Source: Mariniblastus fucicola (lineage in GTDB: Bacteria; Planctomycetota; Planctomycetia; Pirellulales; Pirellulaceae). From it: a stretch of DNA of 64,000 nucleotides. The notes under the pieces were generated by a model that had not been told where the DNA came from, ran no database searches, and worked only from the letters and a program-made list of their open reading frames with translations. Positions 20,506-29,617 of the stretch are shown here, piece after piece (position 1 is the first letter of the stretch; every line of letters begins with the position of its first letter). The stretch is taken from contig NZ_CP042912.1 in the NCBI RefSeq assembly GCF_008087665.1, positions 5,704,001 to 5,768,000 of the forward strand. Direction: 5' to 3'. The position numbers and the translations under genes were made by a program.

Positions 20506-20534
20506 CATTGGACACCGCTTTAACGGGTCCAATG
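20506..20534. repeat. Inverted repeat upstream of the ATP-grasp operon
   Basis: CATTGGAC at 20506-20513 and GTCCAATG at 20527-20534 form an 8-bp palindromic pair with partial pairing inside (CCG / CGG). It lies between the FliF-like stop and the ATP-grasp start, with no T-run in either direction, so an operator or leader hairpin is more likely than a terminator. No regulator is identified. Confidence 0.45.
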
Positions 20535-20615
20535 TAAGTCGTACAACCACTAATCAACAGTAATGTAAGACCGACATCCGGCGACTACGGGAGATTGCGC
20601 GAGAAAAGAATCGCG

Positions 20616-22166
20616 TCACCCCGCGTTTCGAATCCAGGATTCAATGACTCTGGCGGCCGATTCGGGATCTTTTTCTACCAAACTGCCAAGCTTTTGCTCG
20701 GCCGCTCGGCGTGCTGCATAGTCTTCAGGTTGAGCAATCGCGATCTCTGGAGTTGCCTGCTCTGTTTCGGTGACCGCGTCGGATGGAGTCGATGAATTGA
20801 TCGAGATTATGTCCTCGTTCTCGCTCGCTTCTTCGCTGGCCTCATAAGGACTGTGCCGTGTCATCATCGTCAGCAGTACCAATCCGATCAGCAACACGGC
20901 AGCCGACGGCCAATGCTTTATGGCGATGTCGCGGACTTGATTCTGCCAAGGTGATGCCACGACGGGCGCGGTTACCGGGGCCGGCACAAACTGGACCGCG
21001 ATCGGAAACTTGGTGCCTTGAGCAAACGATTGCTTTGGCAAAATGGGTCGAACCGTTTCGACCAGTCGACGGCCCAACTGGTTGACGGCTTGTTGCTTGA
21101 TGTTCGGTTTGTCAGCAGGAAAGGCTGTTTTGCCAATCGACATTTGTGCTGCTGCCGATTCGGGAACCTGCAGCATCACTTCGATGCGACTGGTATAGGT
21201 CGGTTCAGCGACGACGGGTGTTGCGACGACAGGCTTCGGCTGAGCCACGGGTTTGGTGGTACGTACGTCGTGGATTGACGCCGCGCCGTTTGTCCCAATT
21301 ACCGCAACGGTTGGTTGAGGGCGCGGCGTTTTTTCGATTGGCGGCGTATACGAAACCGGTCTGGCGACCGAAGGAACTTTGACCATATCAACCCGAACCT
21401 GAACGTCGATGTCGCCGTAAGCCTGAACCGCTTGTTGAATTCGTTTTCGGTAGTGTGTTTCCTGTTCGAACGGCGGACGCTGATCAATCGAGACAACTTT
21501 GTTGCCGCGGGAAAGCGTGCGGTGGGCGTAGCCAGATGAGATATCGATGACGCGAATGTTGTCAGCCGGAAGTCCCGCAACGGCTCCCGCAATCATTTCG
21601 CGAACCGTGGCGACCTGATCCGAATCCAGCACCACGTCTTCCGGTGGCTCAACGGATACGACGGCTGTTTGCTGAGCAGCGCGAAAAGCCGATCCGTTTG
21701 CGGTGCTATCCATTTCAAACCAGGCGTTCTTGACGAATGGTAATCGAATCACCATTTCACGAATCAGTTTTTTCTTGCGAGAATCCTGCAGCTGTTTTTG
21801 CTGTAAGCGCGAAAGAAATGGATTGATCCCCGGTTCGGCCTCGTCCTGAGCACGAAGAAACTGTGGCAGAGCATCGTTTTCCGCGATCGCATTGAGGCAA
21901 TCCTCTTTGAGGTGTTCGGGAACGAGAAGCATTCCGTTCTCGATTTTGCAGCCCGAGATTCCGCACTTTCCGATCGCGAACTCCATTCGTTCGAGGTCGC
22001 CATCCGCAAGCCGTTGCTGACTCTCGAGCAAGGCAACCAGTGGCCGGGAGCTTTTCGAATGAGCCACCTGGAGTACGGCGATAATCACAAGAATCAGGAC
22101 GCCGACGATGATCGCCTGCGTCTGTCGGTGACTGAGCTTTTGCTGAATTTGAGTCGGAAGATTCAT
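20616..22166 (-). CDS. fliF: FliF-like flagellar M-ring protein
   Basis: A 516-residue protein with an N-terminal membrane helix (~19-36), a periplasmic region with ring-building features of FliF/secretin-type modules (LLVPEHLKEDCLNAIAEND; LPFVKNAWFEM; VATVREMIAGAVAGLPADNIRVID; YRKRIQQAVQAYGDIDVQVRVDM), a long Pro/Val-rich linker, a second membrane helix (~415-435) and a cytoplasmic tail ending in EKDPESAARVIESWIRNAG. That tail resembles the FliG-binding end of FliF. Length is close to FliF (~550). No other flagellar gene is nearby; scattered flagellar genes are known for planctomycetes. Sequence is divergent, so a FliF-derived ring in another machine cannot be excluded. Confidence 0.68.
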   Translation of the reverse strand: MNLPTQIQQKLSHRQTQAIIVGVLILVIIAVLQVAHSKSSRPLVALLESQQRLADGDLERMEFAIGKCGISGCKIENGMLLVPEHLKEDCLNAIAENDALPQFLRAQDEAEPGINPFLSRLQQKQLQDSRKKKLIREMVIRLPFVKNAWFEMDSTANGSAFRAAQQTAVVSVEPPEDVVLDSDQVATVREMIAGAVAGLPADNIRVIDISSGYAHRTLSRGNKVVSIDQRPPFEQETHYRKRIQQAVQAYGDIDVQVRVDMVKVPSVARPVSYTPPIEKTPRPQPTVAVIGTNGAASIHDVRTTKPVAQPKPVVATPVVAEPTYTSRIEVMLQVPESAAAQMSIGKTAFPADKPNIKQQAVNQLGRRLVETVRPILPKQSFAQGTKFPIAVQFVPAPVTAPVVASPWQNQVRDIAIKHWPSAAVLLIGLVLLTMMTRHSPYEASEEASENEDIISINSSTPSDAVTETEQATPEIAIAQPEDYAARRAAEQKLGSLVEKDPESAARVIESWIRNAG

Positions 22167-22255
22167 CCTTGAAGACTCCGCGCCTTGGGTGTTTTAGTTG
22201 TACGTTGGGTAGCAGTTTGCCGCTGGATTGAATGAACTGCCGGGAGAAGACTTCG

Positions 22256-22720
22256 CTATCCGTTGGACGTCGCTGGCTTGGGCACGACGAGCACGTGAGC
22301 GGTGCCGCCAAGCGGACAGTTCCACGACTGGACAGTCGCGTTCATCAGGACGCTAAGCTGGTTCAGCGTTCCCATATGGAGATTGGTTTCGGTTCCAAGA
22401 ACTTTTGGAAGCTCCGGATTGGTTTGGTTGATGGAGGGAGCATCCTGTTCGGCGCTTCGCCCGCTGTCAGCAATCTCAAGTTCCCATTGATATTCTGCGT
22501 TGACGAGCGTCGCTTCGAGCTCGCCGCCTTCGGGCATCGCCTCGATCGCATTCTCGACCATCGCAATCACAGCTTTGTGGACCAGCTTTCGATCATATGG
22601 AGCGGAAACTTCCTCCAAGTCCAGAACCATACTTACGTTTTTAGACTCGCAAGTATTTCGATAGCCGGAAACGACCTGCCGCACGAAATCAGAAAGACTG
22701 TTGTTGGATAGTTGGACCAT
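22256..22720 (-). CDS. Small HATPase (histidine-kinase-like ATPase) domain protein
   Basis: Start chosen at the ATG giving MVQLSNNSLSDFV (154 residues). The open frame runs further upstream, but that part has no recognisable domain and enters the neighbouring gene. The N-box is visible as VENAIEAMPEGG and the G1 box as IADSGRS, a weak match to DxGxG. A C-terminal segment (GTAHVLVVP) fits the last strand of the fold. There is no phosphoacceptor His domain and no receiver. It may be a stand-alone sensor ATPase or anti-sigma-type kinase; the G1 change leaves ATP binding uncertain. It lies between the FliF-like gene and the anti-sigma fusion on the same strand. Confidence 0.6.
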   Translation of the reverse strand: MVQLSNNSLSDFVRQVVSGYRNTCESKNVSMVLDLEEVSAPYDRKLVHKAVIAMVENAIEAMPEGGELEATLVNAEYQWELEIADSGRSAEQDAPSINQTNPELPKVLGTETNLHMGTLNQLSVLMNATVQSWNCPLGGTAHVLVVPKPATSNG

Positions 22721-22926
22721 GAGCGACTCATCCGTGAGCTTTGACTTAAATTGAACATGGCTTGTACCGAAATCGCAACCCACACGCAATGTTGGTTGTC
22801 GTGTCAAAACAGGCAGCTTGGCGAAACAGGCGACCTTGGCCGCCCGCGCAGCACGGTAAAACGAGGCAACGCAAATGTTGCGGGCAATTGGAAGAAGCCC
22901 CGAACAGACACGACCAAACGTTGCAA

Positions 22927-24030
22927 TTAGTCTTTGATGACTTCGAAAGTCACGCTCATTGCAGGCAGATGACACGGTGCGATGACGTTGTCATGCTCCC
23001 CAACACCGGGTCCGACGATTCCCAGATCGTTTTCGTAAATCGCGTCTTCACCGATTGCATGCGTCGGGACAAACTGCGAGTGACCATCAGCAAAGAAACA
23101 GTTCTGCCCCTTGCCCTCGTGGTTCTTACTGCTGCGGCCTGGCATTTCGCATGACGGCATGTCTGCGATAATCACGGTGTGAGCAGAGCCATCGTTCCGC
23201 GGAGCATAATATTTTCCGTCGTCCAGAAAACCGAGTGCGAAACCGAAATGCCCGCCCATACGGCGTTTGAGAACGCTCAACTGCGGCCCTTTAGCGGAGC
23301 GAATCTGCTGCAGCGTAGGAATTCGTAGCGGCTCGCTCTCAAGCCGTCCAGCGCACGCAAATGTGGCGTCGTCCACAATCAAGCCCGTGCTTTTCAGAAC
23401 TGGCGCGAACAGCCCGGTGCTGTTTGAATCGATGCTGGTCTCAGAAACGTTTACGAAATGACCGCTGTGCAGGTCCGAGTAAACCAGCATCGCAGTTCCA
23501 ACCTGATTCAGGTTGTGCTGGCATGAAATGATGCGGCCCTGAAATCGTGACTGCGAAATTGCAGGTAAAAGAATGCTTGCGAAAATCGCCATGATCGCCA
23601 CACAAGCAAGCAAGTCGGTTCGCGACCATGAGCCCGGATGGACGACGCGATCTGTCAGGCGACTGAAGGACGATGCTGGCTGCAGTTCGGCATCGCTGAC
23701 AGCAGAATCTGATTCATCATGCACTTCTGTCATGGAATCACAGTTTGATGCACCGAACATCTCGCCGATCGCATCGGAATCCTCGAACAGCTCCTGCTTT
23801 CCATGTTTCAGGCTGGCCACCAGCTCGCAAGTGCGGCGGGCGAGCCCAGGTCGGCTACCGGGATCTCCAAATGTCAGGCTTTCCAACGGAGACATCGCGT
23901 GGCGAATCTCCAGCAACTGCTCCTCGATCTCGGGGTTGGTGTCTATTTGTTGTTGAAGGTCACGTTCTTCCTGAGCGTCCAGTGCTCCCAGAACGTAACC
24001 CAGCAAATCTTCTTGCGACGGGTGTTTCAC
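22927..24030 (-). CDS. Anti-sigma factor fused to a DUF1559-like pseudopilin domain
   Basis: A 367-residue protein with a GTG start. Residues 1-55 (HPSQEDLLGYVLGALDAQEE) match the N-terminal anti-sigma region common in planctomycetes, without the Cys-rich zinc site of classical ZAS domains. A membrane helix lies near 138-155 (LLACVAIMAIFASILLPAIS), followed by a segment like type-II pseudopilins (CQHNLNQVGTAMLVYSD). The C-terminus carries the HVIIAD and FFADGHSQFV features of the planctomycete DUF1559 family. It lies 80 bases downstream of the ECF sigma gene, so it is probably its cognate anti-sigma factor with an extracytoplasmic sensor domain. The fusion is inferred from motifs. Confidence 0.7.
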   Translation of the reverse strand: MKHPSQEDLLGYVLGALDAQEERDLQQQIDTNPEIEEQLLEIRHAMSPLESLTFGDPGSRPGLARRTCELVASLKHGKQELFEDSDAIGEMFGASNCDSMTEVHDESDSAVSDAELQPASSFSRLTDRVVHPGSWSRTDLLACVAIMAIFASILLPAISQSRFQGRIISCQHNLNQVGTAMLVYSDLHSGHFVNVSETSIDSNSTGLFAPVLKSTGLIVDDATFACAGRLESEPLRIPTLQQIRSAKGPQLSVLKRRMGGHFGFALGFLDDGKYYAPRNDGSAHTVIIADMPSCEMPGRSSKNHEGKGQNCFFADGHSQFVPTHAIGEDAIYENDLGIVGPGVGEHDNVIAPCHLPAMSVTFEVIKD

Positions 24031-24110
24031 GGGTAAATCTCAAAGGTTTTGGTCAACCGGGCTCATGCTGAAAGACTCAATCATTGAGTCAGCAGCGGAG
24101 AGATTCCTGA

Positions 24111-24761
24111 CTAGTCGACCTGCGAAGTATGGTTCCAAACATCAGTCAGTTTTGCGATCGCAGAATGCAGACGGCTCTTGACTGTCCCCACTGGAACGTC
24201 CAACACTTCGGCGGCTTCCCGGTACTTCATTCCCTGGTAGTAAACCAGTTGAATCAGTACGTTCATTGACTCTGGAAGTTGGCTGAGTGCTTTTCGCACC
24301 AGTCGTCGACGCTCGGTCTCAAGAGCAGCGTTGGACGGATCGGGATCATCGCTTTCAAGAAGGTTGATCAAACGACCGACATCTTCGCTGTCCTGCAGAC
24401 GTGGCGTGTCGAGGCTGACATTTCGATGCCGTTTATTTCTACGCTTGGCATCGATGGCTGCATTGGTAGCAATCGTGTAAAGCCACGGACGGAAACGACG
24501 ACCTTCTTCGAACAGATGGCTCTTGAGATGAATGTGCAGGAACGTCGTTTGAAAAACGTCCTCTGCCATTTCAGCATTCCCAAGGTACCGGCGCAGGTAA
24601 CTGAACAGCTCACGTTCGTACCGGTAGACCAGAGTCGCGTACAATTCGCGATCTCCCGTTTCCCGATAATCGATCAGTAGTTGTTCGTCAGTCACTTGCT
24701 CTGATTTTGCTTTCAGTTGCCGATCTGTGTCGTAGTAGATGTCGTTGACCGTAGCTTCCAT
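24111..24761 (-). CDS. ECF-type RNA polymerase sigma factor
   Basis: A 216-residue protein. Region 2 is visible (GNAEMAEDVFQTTFLHIHL and RPWLYTIATNAAIDAKRR), and region 4 (LIQLVYYQGMKYREAAEVLDVPVGTVKSRLHSAIAKL) has the helix-turn-helix for -35 recognition. It is the first gene of a cluster with the anti-sigma fusion. Target promoters are not evident from this window; self-regulation from the 24762-25085 region is likely for this class. Confidence 0.93.
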   Translation of the reverse strand: MEATVNDIYYDTDRQLKAKSEQVTDEQLLIDYRETGDRELYATLVYRYERELFSYLRRYLGNAEMAEDVFQTTFLHIHLKSHLFEEGRRFRPWLYTIATNAAIDAKRRNKRHRNVSLDTPRLQDSEDVGRLINLLESDDPDPSNAALETERRRLVRKALSQLPESMNVLIQLVYYQGMKYREAAEVLDVPVGTVKSRLHSAIAKLTDVWNHTSQVD

Positions 24762-25065
24762 GATTATTACGCGTCAGCCGGGCCAGAGTTCGGGGAAAAT
24801 TTCATTTCACCCGCTTTGATCCCTTTTGAGACGCGCCTCCTTGCTTGTTCTTACCTTTAGTCCCGTTTTTTGCGGTTGTTGGGGCAATCAAGCCCCTCCG
24901 CTTTTTCAGTATCGCGAGGTCTCTGACACGTCAGGTCCGTTTGACAGCAAATTTTTGGCGTTCTAAATTCAGACCGCGTTTTAGCTGGCAAAATCCGACT
25001 TCCAAGTCAGCCAGTGCCCTGCCGTAGGCCCTTGACCACACTTTGATCATTCAAAAGCAAGAGCC
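24762..25065. other. Divergent promoter region between sigma factor and permease genes
   Basis: No gene is seen. One hairpin (GGGGC at 24881-24885, GCCCC at 24892-24896, followed by a T-rich tract to 24906) points in the permease direction, ~180 bases before it, and could be an attenuator. I could not match the region to a known riboswitch class. Confidence 0.4.
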
Positions 25066-25086
25066 ATGCCAAAGAAGGAATCGTAG
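25066..25086 (+). other. Possible six-codon leader overlapping the permease start
   Basis: ATG to TAG encodes MPKKES, and the TAG shares its last base with the GTG start of the permease (TAGTG). AAGGAA inside this mini-frame is also the Shine-Dalgarno for the GTG. It may couple translation, or be chance. Confidence 0.3.
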
Positions 25087-26717
25087 TGACAAACAAGAAG
25101 TATCAATGGGCACAAACGGGAGACATTAACGCGTTTTTCGGGCTGATGCTCGATAACATCGCCGGACTGGTGCTGTTAGTCAGTTTGCTATCAGGTGTCT
25201 TCGGGTTCCCTGTAGAATTTGCAATTTGTTACATGGTCCCTGGAACTGCCATTGGCGTCCTTGTGGGCGACCTGTTGTTTTTCATGCTGGCATTCTGGTA
25301 CGCAAAAAAAACCGGAAAAACCGATGTCACAGCCATGCCGCTGGGACTCGACACGCCCAGCACTTTCGGGATGGTGTTCCTCGTTCTCGGACCAGCCTAC
25401 GCTTCCGGCGTGGGAAACGGTTTGACCGAAACCGCGGCGGCCACCAATGCCTGGCACATCGGCATGTGCGCTATCCTGATCACCGGTGTCATAAAGGCCG
25501 CCCTGAGTTTCTTTTCCGGCTGGATCCATCGACTGGTTCCCAGAGCCGGTTTGCTTGGTTCGCTGGCGGCGATTGCGTTGTTGCTGATCGCGTTCAGTCC
25601 GCTCGCAAAAATCGCAGCTTCGGCGCCAATCGTGGGCTTTGCTTCGTTGGCGATTGTGCTGGTGACTTTGATCGGGAAACAAAGACTGCCCGGTGGCATT
25701 CCTGGGGCTCTTGCCGCGGTCGTTGTTGGAACCGGAATCTACTACGTGCTGTACGGCATCGGGGAAGCCGCCGGCGTTGAACTGGTCGAAAAGGCTACTG
25801 CGATGCAGACGACCTGGTTGCCATGGCAGTGGATGGACGCGTTCAAATTTGAATGGCTTGGCAAGTTCAGTGAGACCGTGCCGTACCTGGGCTACGTGAT
25901 TCCGTTTGCAATCGTGACAGTCGTTGGAGGGATTGATTGCGCTGAAAGTGCTGCATCCGTCGGAGACGATTTTCACACCCCAACAGTCATTGGAGTCGAA
26001 GCTTTTGCCACTTTGGTCGCTGCGTGTTGCGGCGGAGTCATTCAGACGACTCCCTACATCGGTCATCCTGCATATAAAGCGATGGGTGGCCGAGCAGCCT
26101 ACACGTTGATGACAGCTCTGTTCATCGGCGGTGCGGGACTGATCGGATACTTCTCGTTGATGTTCCAATGGATTCCCGAAGCCGCCATTTTCCCGATTTT
26201 GATTTTCATCGGTATTGAAATCACTGCCCAAAGTTTTCAGGTCACCCCGAAAAGGCATTATGCCGCACTCGCCGTGGCTTGCCTTCCTGCGATCGCAAAG
26301 CTGATTGCACTTTCGGTTGGAGATTTCGCCGGAGAAATTGGTGCAGACATGAGCGACCGCCTTTCGCATTCGCTCCTGTACATCAACGTGCTGGCCGGAG
26401 GTTTTATCTTCACAAGTGTGATTTGGGCTTCTGCGACGGCCAAGATCGTGGATCGCAAGTACTTGGCTGCCGGAGTTTATTTTACGCTCGGCGGACTGTT
26501 CACGCTTTTCGGCATCATGCATTCGCCACTTTCAGGCGACAAAATGTTCCTGCCAACGGAACTGATGAATGGAGAGGTCTTCGATGAAGCCAAAGTCGCC
26601 GCCGTTCGCGATTTTGCGATCGCCTATTTTGTGATGGCCGCAATCATGATCGGACTGTGGCAGGTCTTGCCTCAGGCTGAGCAAGTCGCGGAAGAATCAG
26701 AGTCGCTGGCTCACTGA
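25086..26717 (+). CDS. NCS2-type permease (xanthine/uracil-like family)
   Basis: A 543-residue inner-membrane protein with about 12-14 hydrophobic segments and a GTG start with AAGGAA 5 bases upstream. Motifs typical of nucleobase permeases of the AzgA-like branch are visible: an N-terminal NAFFGLMLDNIAGLV, a TAMPLGLDTPSTFG re-entrant segment, and VVGGIDCAESAASVGDD in the substrate-site region. The substrate cannot be read from the sequence; a purine, uracil or related anion is the family expectation. It is transcribed divergently from the ECF sigma gene, with no adjacent purine catabolism genes to help. Confidence 0.82.
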   Translation: MTNKKYQWAQTGDINAFFGLMLDNIAGLVLLVSLLSGVFGFPVEFAICYMVPGTAIGVLVGDLLFFMLAFWYAKKTGKTDVTAMPLGLDTPSTFGMVFLVLGPAYASGVGNGLTETAAATNAWHIGMCAILITGVIKAALSFFSGWIHRLVPRAGLLGSLAAIALLLIAFSPLAKIAASAPIVGFASLAIVLVTLIGKQRLPGGIPGALAAVVVGTGIYYVLYGIGEAAGVELVEKATAMQTTWLPWQWMDAFKFEWLGKFSETVPYLGYVIPFAIVTVVGGIDCAESAASVGDDFHTPTVIGVEAFATLVAACCGGVIQTTPYIGHPAYKAMGGRAAYTLMTALFIGGAGLIGYFSLMFQWIPEAAIFPILIFIGIEITAQSFQVTPKRHYAALAVACLPAIAKLIALSVGDFAGEIGADMSDRLSHSLLYINVLAGGFIFTSVIWASATAKIVDRKYLAAGVYFTLGGLFTLFGIMHSPLSGDKMFLPTELMNGEVFDEAKVAAVRDFAIAYFVMAAIMIGLWQVLPQAEQVAEESESLAH

Positions 26718-26995
26718 GCCGACGCTGCCGTTTTGAAGTCGAGCAGTTTGATGCGCGACGCTTAACGGCGGGCATCGGGACGCGATCGATAGTCAAACAC
26801 CCGAAGCCCCTGCAAGGCAAATGGACAAGCCCGCTCTGTCGCTTGTTGCCCCAACGCATCATGGCTGCCCATTGATGCGTTTTGGCAACGCGCAACATCA
26901 AAAACTGCCGCGTTTGTCACCGCGGTGAGTCCGGAACGGTATCTGCTTTTTGGAGTGACATCCAACCTGTCACCCGCCAGAGTACCGAGCTCCAG

Positions 26996-29479
26996 ATGTT
27001 CAAAGAACTCCGCAACTTTCTCTCCATCACCCAGCCGAACAAACGAAAACGACCCAGCCAAAACGGTGTGCACCGCTTTGAAAATCTGGAGCCTCGGAAA
27101 ATGCTCGCCACGGTCAGCGTATTTGCTTCCGGTGCTACGGGCGAAGAAGCGTTCAACCTGATCATCGATAACGAGATCGTTGCAACTCACACCGACGTTG
27201 GCGGAAACTTTATTGGGCATGGCACCAACCAGTACGACTACTTCACCGATGCCGAAGTCGACCCCAGCACGGTTAAAGTCGAGTTCTTTAACGACATGAC
27301 TCCAAGCGAAATCGATCGCCAATTGTTGGTGGATCGCATCATTATCGATGGCCACGTCTTTCATTCAGAAGACATCAACACATATTCTACTGGCTTCATA
27401 AACTACGAGGGCAATTTTACCGGCGCGGGTTTCAAACGGCACGAAATCCTGAACGTTAACGGAACGTTTTCTTACGATCAGGAAAATCCGGACAAGCCCA
27501 AGGGCACTCGAATTCGGGTCGACGCGGTGGGCGAAACGGGAGAGGAAAACCTTCAGGTGCAGATCAATGGCCAAACAGTTCGCAATTTTGGCTTCTTTCA
27601 GCAACGCGCGGACCTGATTCAATCGTTCGCGTTTGTCGTCGACGAATTTGTTGACATCGAAGACGTTCGAATCCGATTCACCAACGACGCCATCGATCCC
27701 GTAACAGGCGAGGACCGCAACCTGACGGTGCTGAACTTTCAGACGATCGACCTTGAGTCTGGCCAACGACAAGTTGCCCTGCCAACTGACCAGAACGTGT
27801 ATTCAACCGGAGTGTTCACCGAAGCTGACGGCATCAAGCCGGGATTCGCTCGTGGCAACACGCTGTCCACATTCGGCTTCTTCGAAGTCCGCGACGAGAC
27901 TCGTCGGATTCGAGTCGATGCCAGTGGCTCAACCGGCGAGGAAGTCATGGAAATTCGAATCGGCAACGAAGTCCTCGGACAGTTCGAAGTCTCGACTTCC
28001 ACACAGCAGTACTTTGTGGACATCAATCGCGATTTCAACTTTCACAACATCCGTATTGCCTTCGTCAACGATGTGTACGATGAAAGCACAGGTTACGATC
28101 GCAACCTGATTGTGCACTCATTCCAGAAGATCGACATGGAGACCCTGGAACGTGACGTCGCTTTCCCGACTGATGCAAACGTGTTTTCGACAGGAACGTT
28201 CGTCGAAGCTGACGGAATCAGCCCGGGGTTTGGTCGCGGAAACACCCTCAACGCAAACGGCTTTTTCCAAATCCGCGAGACGGACAGTTTTCAGTTCGAC
28301 CGCCGAATCTCTGGCGATGCGTACTTCGTCAAAGTCGACGACGGCTCGGGTAGCCTGATCACTGCGTCCGGACCTGAAGGCAATAGCCTGATTGGTCATA
28401 CGCTGAGCCTGTTTGATTCCAGCGGAAACCCGGTGCGCAATTTCGGCAACAACGGAACCGTGGTTTGGACCGACGTGGCGGATGTCGCCGGCTGGAACAA
28501 AACTCGCATCGAGGACATCGACTTCATGGCCGACGGATCGATCATCGTGACGGCTCAACGCGTCCCGGGGATCGGCTTGCGGGCAATTCCCTACGTTCTG
28601 AAACTGGACAGCCAAGGAAACGTTGACGATTCGTTCGCGATCAACGGATTGCTGGCCCAAACGCCGATCGGCAACGGATCCAACCGACTGTTCACACTGC
28701 CTGAAAACGATGGTCACATCACGATCGTAGGCCAATCAGCCAACTCAAACACCGTCGCACTGAGCCACTACGCTCAGTTCGGCAACCTGGACCAGTCCTA
28801 TGGCAACGGCGGACATCGAATTCTCACCGGCACCACGCTCGCAGGAGCCGAAGGGTTGAGCATCGGAATTTCCGGAGCACAGGCTCTTCCTGACGATTCA
28901 GTCATCGTGATGGCGTCGGTTCGATTCCGCAGCAGTTCGGTGCAATCGATCGTTAAACTCAAGAGTGACGGATCGATCGACACAAGCTTTGGCGACAACG
29001 GTGTTACTCGAATTGGTTCCCTGGGCGCCAGCGGATTCGAAATCGACAGCAAGGGCCGAATCGTGGTTTCCAAGTCCAACTTTATTCTGCGATTCACCGC
29101 GGACGGACAGCTGGATCAGTCGTTTGGGGACAACGGCTCGGTTACGATCACACGCGACGACAATTTTTCCGGATCCAACATTTTGGTTGACTCAGAAGAT
29201 CGCATCGTCATTGTCGGTAATCGCAGCACTGACGCGACCTTCCCTGACCTCCCGTCGTTCCTCGGAGCGAGCATCGTGCGATTGAACGAAAGTGGAACGC
29301 TCGACGCCAGCTTCCACTGGGACGGAATTCAGGATTTCTCGAACTTCACCGTTGGGTCCGCAACACTCCGATCACCTCTCGATGCGGACTTCGACGCCGA
29401 AGGCAACCTGATCATCGGGCTTGGCCAAGTCGGAACGGACCGCGGCGTTCCCGGGTTATCACGTCTTCGCATGAGCTAG
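26996..29479 (+). CDS. Secreted LEPR-XLL protein with CBM-like repeats and delta-60 repeats
   Basis: A protein of 827 residues started at the ATG giving MFKELRNFLS. LEPRKMLA (27086-27109) is the planctomycete LEPR-XLL motif. Roughly residues 40-430 contain three to four copies of a ~110-residue unit (pattern R-I-R-V-D-A-x-G-x-x-G-E-E, then VRIRFTNDAxDPxTGxDRNLxV) that resembles calcium-dependent xylan-binding CBM modules. Residues ~440-820 carry delta-60-type repeats (SDGSIDTSFGDNGV, DGQLDQSFGDNGSVTI), likely a beta-propeller. A surface polysaccharide-binding role is inferred. It differs from the giant protein at 1-5634 except for the LEPR motif. Confidence 0.82.
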   Translation: MFKELRNFLSITQPNKRKRPSQNGVHRFENLEPRKMLATVSVFASGATGEEAFNLIIDNEIVATHTDVGGNFIGHGTNQYDYFTDAEVDPSTVKVEFFNDMTPSEIDRQLLVDRIIIDGHVFHSEDINTYSTGFINYEGNFTGAGFKRHEILNVNGTFSYDQENPDKPKGTRIRVDAVGETGEENLQVQINGQTVRNFGFFQQRADLIQSFAFVVDEFVDIEDVRIRFTNDAIDPVTGEDRNLTVLNFQTIDLESGQRQVALPTDQNVYSTGVFTEADGIKPGFARGNTLSTFGFFEVRDETRRIRVDASGSTGEEVMEIRIGNEVLGQFEVSTSTQQYFVDINRDFNFHNIRIAFVNDVYDESTGYDRNLIVHSFQKIDMETLERDVAFPTDANVFSTGTFVEADGISPGFGRGNTLNANGFFQIRETDSFQFDRRISGDAYFVKVDDGSGSLITASGPEGNSLIGHTLSLFDSSGNPVRNFGNNGTVVWTDVADVAGWNKTRIEDIDFMADGSIIVTAQRVPGIGLRAIPYVLKLDSQGNVDDSFAINGLLAQTPIGNGSNRLFTLPENDGHITIVGQSANSNTVALSHYAQFGNLDQSYGNGGHRILTGTTLAGAEGLSIGISGAQALPDDSVIVMASVRFRSSSVQSIVKLKSDGSIDTSFGDNGVTRIGSLGASGFEIDSKGRIVVSKSNFILRFTADGQLDQSFGDNGSVTITRDDNFSGSNILVDSEDRIVIVGNRSTDATFPDLPSFLGASIVRLNESGTLDASFHWDGIQDFSNFTVGSATLRSPLDADFDAEGNLIIGLGQVGTDRGVPGLSRLRMS

Positions 29480-29508
29480 AAATTGGCTGCGTCAGAATGA
29501 TCAAAAAC

Positions 29509-29543
29509 AAAGCCACCGGACAAGATTGTTCGGTGGCTTTCTG
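29509..29543 (+). terminator. Terminator after the LEPR/CBM/delta-60 gene
   Basis: The perfect 10-bp stem AAAGCCACCG / CGGTGGCTTT sits 30 bases after the stop at 29479. The following T-tract is short. Confidence 0.75.
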
Positions 29544-29617
29544 ATGTCTGCTGATTAAATGCCAGGCGTGAAGAATTGGGGAACGTGATTCACGAATCCC
29601 AATCCTGACCTTCCGGC

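Noticed and set aside
24881-24906. Riboswitch or attenuator upstream of the permease
   Set aside because: Only a simple hairpin with an imperfect T-tract is seen; no match to known purine or guanidine riboswitch cores, so not called.
25191-26522. 443-codon open frame opposite the permease
   Set aside because: Composition (His/Gln/Arg/Ser-rich, no domain) is that of an antisense shadow.
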